Source of the DNA: Tenrec ecaudatus
Taxonomy: Eukaryota; Chordata; Mammalia; Afrosoricida; Tenrecidae
Length of the DNA: 64,000 nucleotides
Assembly: GCF_050624435.1 (NCBI RefSeq)
Contig: NC_134539.1
Span: forward strand, 48,516,001-48,580,000
Direction: 5' to 3'
Shown in pieces: positions 59,900 to 64,000 of this stretch. The notes under the pieces are model-generated. The model did not search any database and was not told the DNA's origin. It saw only the letters and a program-made list of their open reading frames with translations. The stretch's first letter is position 1; every line of letters starts with the position of its first letter. The position numbers and the translations under genes were made by a program.

Positions 59900-60790
59900 T
59901 TCATAATAGCTATTTACACAACAGGTATTTAGAAATTATATAAATCTGTCACACAACTCAACAGTAAAACGCTTATAGGACAATTTTAAGTACATTTATT
60001 GGTCTGGAAATGATGGGGGTAAAGCATGCCATATGAGACAGAAACCCTTCGGGACAAGAGACTGGTCAGGCTTGAAACCTGAAATAGCTACTCGGCTCCA
60101 CCCAGCTGAGTACACTGGTAGGCCCTGCGATCTTAACATCTCCTTTCTGAACAAGGTTAAATGGCCCAAATCTCATCAGCATTTTTCTTTATTAAACATT
60201 ACAGTTTACTGAATGCATAATTCAAAACAAAAAAGGGAGAAATTTTGGAATGAAAGAATAGAAATCTTTAAAAGAAAATCCACTTCAGTTTTTTAGCTAA
60301 GCTAAAGTTGTCTGACCTAAGCCAGCCGATGACACGGTGGAGAGAAGCCTGGCACTCTACTTCCACTCTACTTCTGGAAAGATTATCGCCAAGAAAACCC
60401 TCGAAGGCAATTCAACACGCACACAGATAGCTCAGAATCAATTTGCCTGCAGAGGGCTGAACCATTCCATTTCCATTCCTTTGTTTTTATCCAGTTAAAT
60501 TAGCAAAACGTAAATAATACAGACTTGATTCATTATACAGCTTTTCTACAACAATGAGGTCTGTAGGGTACATCTCTATCATCTCTTTGGGGCTACTTCA
60601 CGATGCCCAAGAAATCGCATTTGGAAACAAAAGCTGCCCAGTTTCCCATATCAGATCCTTTAAAAGACTAAGCAAAATTCTGCCTAGGTTCTCTGACCAA
60701 ACTTTGCAGCTGACAGCTACATCAAATGGCTACACTGGAAAGTATTTGCTTTAAATGCCAAGTGGCTACGCTCAATAGTATTTGCTTTAA
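59900..60790. other. 5' intron, nothing recognised
   Basis: No supported element. Confidence 0.35.
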
Positions 60791-60793
60791 GAT

Positions 60794-60820
60794 TTGTAGG
60801 GACAAGTGTTGTCCCTACAA
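60794..60820. repeat. 12-bp perfect inverted repeat, 3-nt loop
   Basis: TTGTAGGGACAA, loop GTG, TTGTCCCTACAA. Next to a direct repeat of 'agtatttgcttta' (about 60733 and 60778). It is not followed by a T-tract. Confidence 0.85.
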
Positions 60821-61231
60821 GAGTTGTCGTTATTCCAATGAAGATCAGATTCTAAGGATGCCTAGTAATTATAAAGCCCAGAATATGAAACCACTGAACA
60901 GCTGACCAGGTGAAATGTCACAAATGCTTCCTTCCCTCTGTCAGAAATCTCTGCCCACTGCTGAAATACAACTTCAATGTCAATTTTTCCATGAACGGGC
61001 AGGGGCTTATATTAGAAGAAAAACTAGCCCACATGGCTAGTACTGAATTCCATTTCAATCCATTTCATGTCAAAGAATTATATCAACATATAAAGCAAGA
61101 AAGCTACAGACTCTGATCTTAGGTAGTTTATAAATTTATAAACTAGAATTGCCTCTAACAGTCAAAGCTAATTCTTCTCTCCTTTGGCATCTTACCCCCA
61201 AACTGAATATGTCTGTTCAACATGAACCTAA

Positions 61232-61400
61232 AACAAACAGATTCACTTCCATGGAGTCGATGCCGCTCCATAGCAATCCTATAAGACACGCAGAGCTGCC
61301 CCTGTGAGTGTCCACAACTGTTTACCGGAGTCGGGTAAACAGTTGTGGAAGTAGCCCCATCACGGGGGGGCCAGAAGAGCATCAAACCCTCAGGGCTACT
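61232..61400 (-). mobile_element. AfroSINE with internal palindrome
   Basis: Antisense 3' part is clear: 'cttccatggagtcgatgccg' to 'agagctgcccctgtgagtgt'. From 61311 the SINE order is replaced by a hairpin, and the tRNA-like head is not seen. Confidence 0.72.
61311..61349. repeat. 16-bp perfect inverted repeat, 7-nt loop
   Basis: TCCACAACTGTTTACC, loop GGAGTCG, GGTAAACAGTTGTGGA. Lies inside an antisense SINE whose consensus has no such palindrome. Confidence 0.93.
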
Positions 61401-61479
61401 GTCAGGATTCAATCAGCTCATAAAGCAAAGTGATTACAACACATGATAAACCTTCAAACCTTAGCTTTACTACTATTTT

Positions 61480-62118
61480 TTAACAGTTTTCCTGGCATGT
61501 AGTTCACATACCATACAATAATTCAATCACACACTTCACCATTATCCTATTAAAAAGCACCTGACTGAAAGCGGGGAGTACATGAGGTTTGTGAACAAAA
61601 CTCAACCCAAATTATCCTGCATTCCTTTGGGCAGGTTTCATGCCCCATGACACTATAAAAAAGGAATTGGGGGCTGATAAATAAAGAGAAGCGATCAACC
61701 CTGCTCCTCAGGCACTTCTGCAAAGTGTGGTGGGGGGAGATATCACTAAAAGGAGATGGAACTTACTTTCAATGTATTTGGCACATGCATTACTTTAGCT
61801 GAAAAGGTTTGAAATCTAGAAAATGCAGTGCTAAAAGCTACATATTTCTAAGTAACATACATGGAAGTCACAGAGATTATTACTATAGCATCATCCGTAT
61901 CATCTAATCAGACATTTTGCTCCTTACATAGTGTCCTATTTCCCCAATATTATAATTCTTCATAGATCCAAGCTGTGGTGTTTCTTTAGTACCTTATGGC
62001 ACTGGTAAAAAGTAGTAAAGTAATTGGATCAGGGAACACTTCCCTGAGAAGCTAGCAATGCATGTGATTGGAACTGTTCATCACCGTGAGCACTGAGGAA
62101 GGGCACGGAAAATAGAGC
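61480..62118. other. 5' intron, short old L1 piece then nothing
   Basis: 61482-61555 resembles the old L1 antisense segment also seen at 50636; the rest is unrecognised. Confidence 0.4.
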
Positions 62119-62119
62119 C

Positions 62120-62330
62120 TAGTGGTTGGTTAGGAGAGCATTACTAGAGCCTAAAACACCCGAGGTTCACTTCCTCCACCACCACCACTTATTTACTACG
62201 GGACCTTGGGAGCCTAAGAAGCCTGTTTCTCACTCCATAAAACAAGGATAGAAATATTACTGATCTCTTAGGATTATTCTAAAGAGAAAAGGAATATGTA
62301 CAAAGCAAGCACTTTCAGCAGTGCTGCTCT
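62120..62330 (+). mobile_element. MIR relic
   Basis: 'ctagtggttggttaggagag', 'tactacgggaccttgggagc', 'tctcactccataaaacaagg', 'ttaggattattctaaagaga': full MIR order in plus orientation. Confidence 0.75.
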
Positions 62331-62334
62331 GGAA

Positions 62335-63439
62335 CTATTAAGAGGGAAGATTATTGATGTCTACAAGTTATTTTGAAAGATAGATGATAATGTAGAATAA
62401 CCTTATTAACGGTATAATTTCAGTTATGTGGGGGGGGTGTATACACTGTCAATTCCATTGTTTGCTAAAATACAAGGGAAATCTCCTAGCCATAAGTAAT
62501 AGTCAACAAAGATTCAGAGAATCTGTTTGGGTTTGGGAGGTGGGGGTGAGTGAAATTTGTAAAATTACCTTTTACCAGCCATCTCCCCCTTTTATTACAG
62601 ACATTCTGAAACTAAAAGTAATTTAGTTGAAACTTTGTCAGTTTACATATGTGACTTCAAAGCGAATTATTCGAAGGCACCAACTGCCAAGTATTTCTTT
62701 CTTGCTGGAAAAAGAAATATAGAAACCAAATCAGCAGATAGCTAAGGCCCCACAAAATCTACCTTCACCTTAACTGGGACCTACACAAGGCCACGAGCAC
62801 ACAACATAAACACAAATACTGCAGCTGCTTCAGAATGAGACCCCATTCTCCTTGGATGATTTTGTTACCCATTCACACAGGCAATTCACCAATGTTAACA
62901 CGTTTAATGCCACAAAGGGAACTTAAGACATCATACAGTTTGTCCATTGTTTAACAACCCAAGAACTAGGCTCTCCAGAAGGTCTGGTGCTACTTGACCA
63001 CTGTCAGGCTCCTTGAGACCAACAGAGGAGCAGTCAACTCTGTGGCTATTTGTAACCACACCATGAGACCCAGTCTACTCGTGTCTCCATCCCGCCCAGG
63101 AACATACCAAGAGTTTCGGCTTCCAAAAGGACCATTACTCCCTGTCCTACCAGTTCTACGTCAAAGCAGCAAGCAACGCTAATCTCCCCAAGCCAGTCTG
63201 GTCTTTCACACAAAGATGAATTCCTACCTGCCTGTCCCAGAAGGTTGTTATGAGGGCAAAAGTGAGATCATACATATATAAGTAGCTTTAACTGCCTAGC
63301 ATTAAAGAAACAAAACTATGAGGTCCATCAGGAAATTCAGAAGAGGCTTAAACCAACTTCACAAGGCTTGAAACATGTGATACATGCTTCAGTCCATTTA
63401 ACACAATAATAACCCCTTTCTTGTCTCTGTCATAAACTG
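62335..63439. other. 5' intron / promoter flank, nothing clear
   Basis: No repeat recognised. A possible, unproven ATGG|GTAACA donor context on the minus strand sits at 62867-62872. Confidence 0.35.
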
Positions 63440-64000
63440 GGGCAGGCGGCAGAGGATGTTAAGTAACCTAACGCCTTTCAACGAAGCGTTCCGGGTGCAT
63501 ATCCCATGAGAACACGTGTGACGGCGCACACCTAGCACACGCGGAGTGCGGGTCCGCGGTGCCCAGGGACTACACTTCCCACAAAGCACCAGGCGAACCC
63601 GGCCGGCGGGCGGGGCGGGGTGGGATTCGGGGTGACCACCGCTCTCCCCGAACATGGGAAGCTGCGAAGCCTGTGATCCGGTGCACCCGGCCTGTCCTTT
63701 CTGGAAGCGCCGGCGCGTGCTTTCTCCTCCGACGAACGGCCTGGCCTGCTCGGCCCTCCCCCTCCACCTGCGGGCTAACCCCCGCTGGTGACCTTTCGGC
63801 TGGTGGCCAGGGTGTCACCGCCACGGCATTTCACTCGCTTTCCGAGAGACCCGTTTCCAGCGCGGGCCCGAGCGCCCGGCCAGTGGCCGCGGTGGGGTCA
63901 GCCGGGCCGGGCGGACACTGCTCGCCGGCCCCGCGGCCAGCGGCGGCCGGGGGGCCGGGCTCCAGGGCCCCTTCCGCCCCGCACTGGGGCGGGTCGCGGC
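63440..64000. promoter_or_regulatory. CpG island, presumed ECPAS promoter region
   Basis: GC content and CpG frequency rise sharply from about 63440 and continue to the right edge, in contrast with the AT-rich introns. It contains several Sp1-type GC boxes (63605-63624, 63970-63995), an E-box CACGTG-like motif near 63512 and a ZNF143/Staf-like site. Placement at the 5' side of the ECPAS exons makes it the likely promoter and first-exon region. No convincing initiator exon could be picked: open frames here (for example ATG at 63655 on the minus strand) have no strong donor in the phase needed. Confidence 0.8.
63569..63590 (+). promoter_or_regulatory. ZNF143/Staf (SBS)-like binding site
   Basis: ACTACACTTCCCACAAAGCA resembles the known ACTACAATTCCCAGAATGCA motif bound by ZNF143 and associated THAP11/HCFC1, common in CpG-island and bidirectional promoters. 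Two or three positions differ. It lies inside the CpG island next to GC boxes, which supports a promoter role; binding itself is inference. Confidence 0.6.

Larger units (their letters stand above)
724..64000 (-). other. ECPAS: ECPAS (ECM29) gene, N-terminal half, 22 visible coding exons
   Basis: The gene runs right to left. Known role: ECM29 is a HEAT-repeat scaffold that binds the 26S proteasome, tethers the 19S regulatory particle to the 20S core, and links proteasomes to ER, endosomal and motor-protein compartments. Seen here: 22 exons totalling 2,633 coding bases, every junction keeping phase, with 21 GT donors and one GC donor. The joined protein (about residues 2 to 879) is close to the mammalian protein as I remember it and has no stop or frameshift, so the gene looks intact. 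The remaining C-terminal half is beyond position 1. The initiator exon is unresolved (CpG island or beyond 64000). Identification is from recall of the family, not a database search. Confidence 0.96.

Noticed and set aside
63570..63824. 84-residue minus-strand frame in the CpG island as ECPAS exon 1
   Set aside because: Begins with GTG rather than ATG, is Arg/Pro-rich from GC composition, and has no good donor in the phase required.
1..64000. CRISPR array, operon, phage or bacterial gene cluster
   Set aside because: The DNA is an intron-split vertebrate gene with SINEs and LINEs; repeated units are dispersed transposons, not regularly spaced repeats with spacers.

Overview
This window is mammalian nuclear DNA: one long, intron-rich gene on the minus strand, heavily interrupted by interspersed repeats. 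Twenty-two coding exons (724 to 52065) can be joined in frame. They encode about 878 consecutive residues that I recognise as the N-terminal half of ECPAS (ECM29/KIAA0368), the HEAT-repeat proteasome adaptor and scaffold of about 1,845 residues in human. The C-terminal half lies beyond the left edge. A GC-rich, CpG-dense block from about 63440 to the right edge looks like the promoter region. The exon with the initiator methionine could not be placed with confidence. Residue numbers below assume the first visible split codon is residue 2, which is only a convention.

The repeats point to an afrotherian mammal (tenrec, golden mole, elephant-shrew, aardvark or elephant relatives). About fifteen tRNA-derived SINEs match the AfroSINE pattern (rigid A/B-box head, a 'tatgagtcggcatcgactc'-like block near the 3' end). 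The dominant LINE-1 family has a long 3' UTR ending in 'gttgtatgagcccctaataa'. I cannot assign the genus. Older MIR, L2, Tigger and ERVL-type relics are shared with other placentals.

Layout from left to right (gene 3' to 5'). 1-8642: exons 22 to 17, with an old L1 carrying a nested SINE, a TIR-bearing DNA transposon and a TTCC microsatellite. 8643-20775: exons 16 to 12, with L1 tails, a broken mariner, a Tigger relic and small palindromic elements. 20776-29843: exons 11 to 7, with a target-site-flanked 1.9 kb L1 3' UTR insertion. 29844-44965: exons 6 and 5 in long introns, with the largest L1 (broken ORF2 C-terminus plus rearranged 3' UTR). 44966-52065: exons 4 to 1. 52066-63440: a large 5' intron with LTR, L2, MIR and SINE relics. 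63440-64000: CpG island with a ZNF143/Staf-like site.

I found no evidence of a new multi-gene system. The items most worth a second look are a GC-AG intron in ECPAS, an L1 lineage with a duplicated 3' end, an inverted block inside an L1 3' UTR, two families of small palindromic transposons, and two short hairpins that look like templated-inversion scars.
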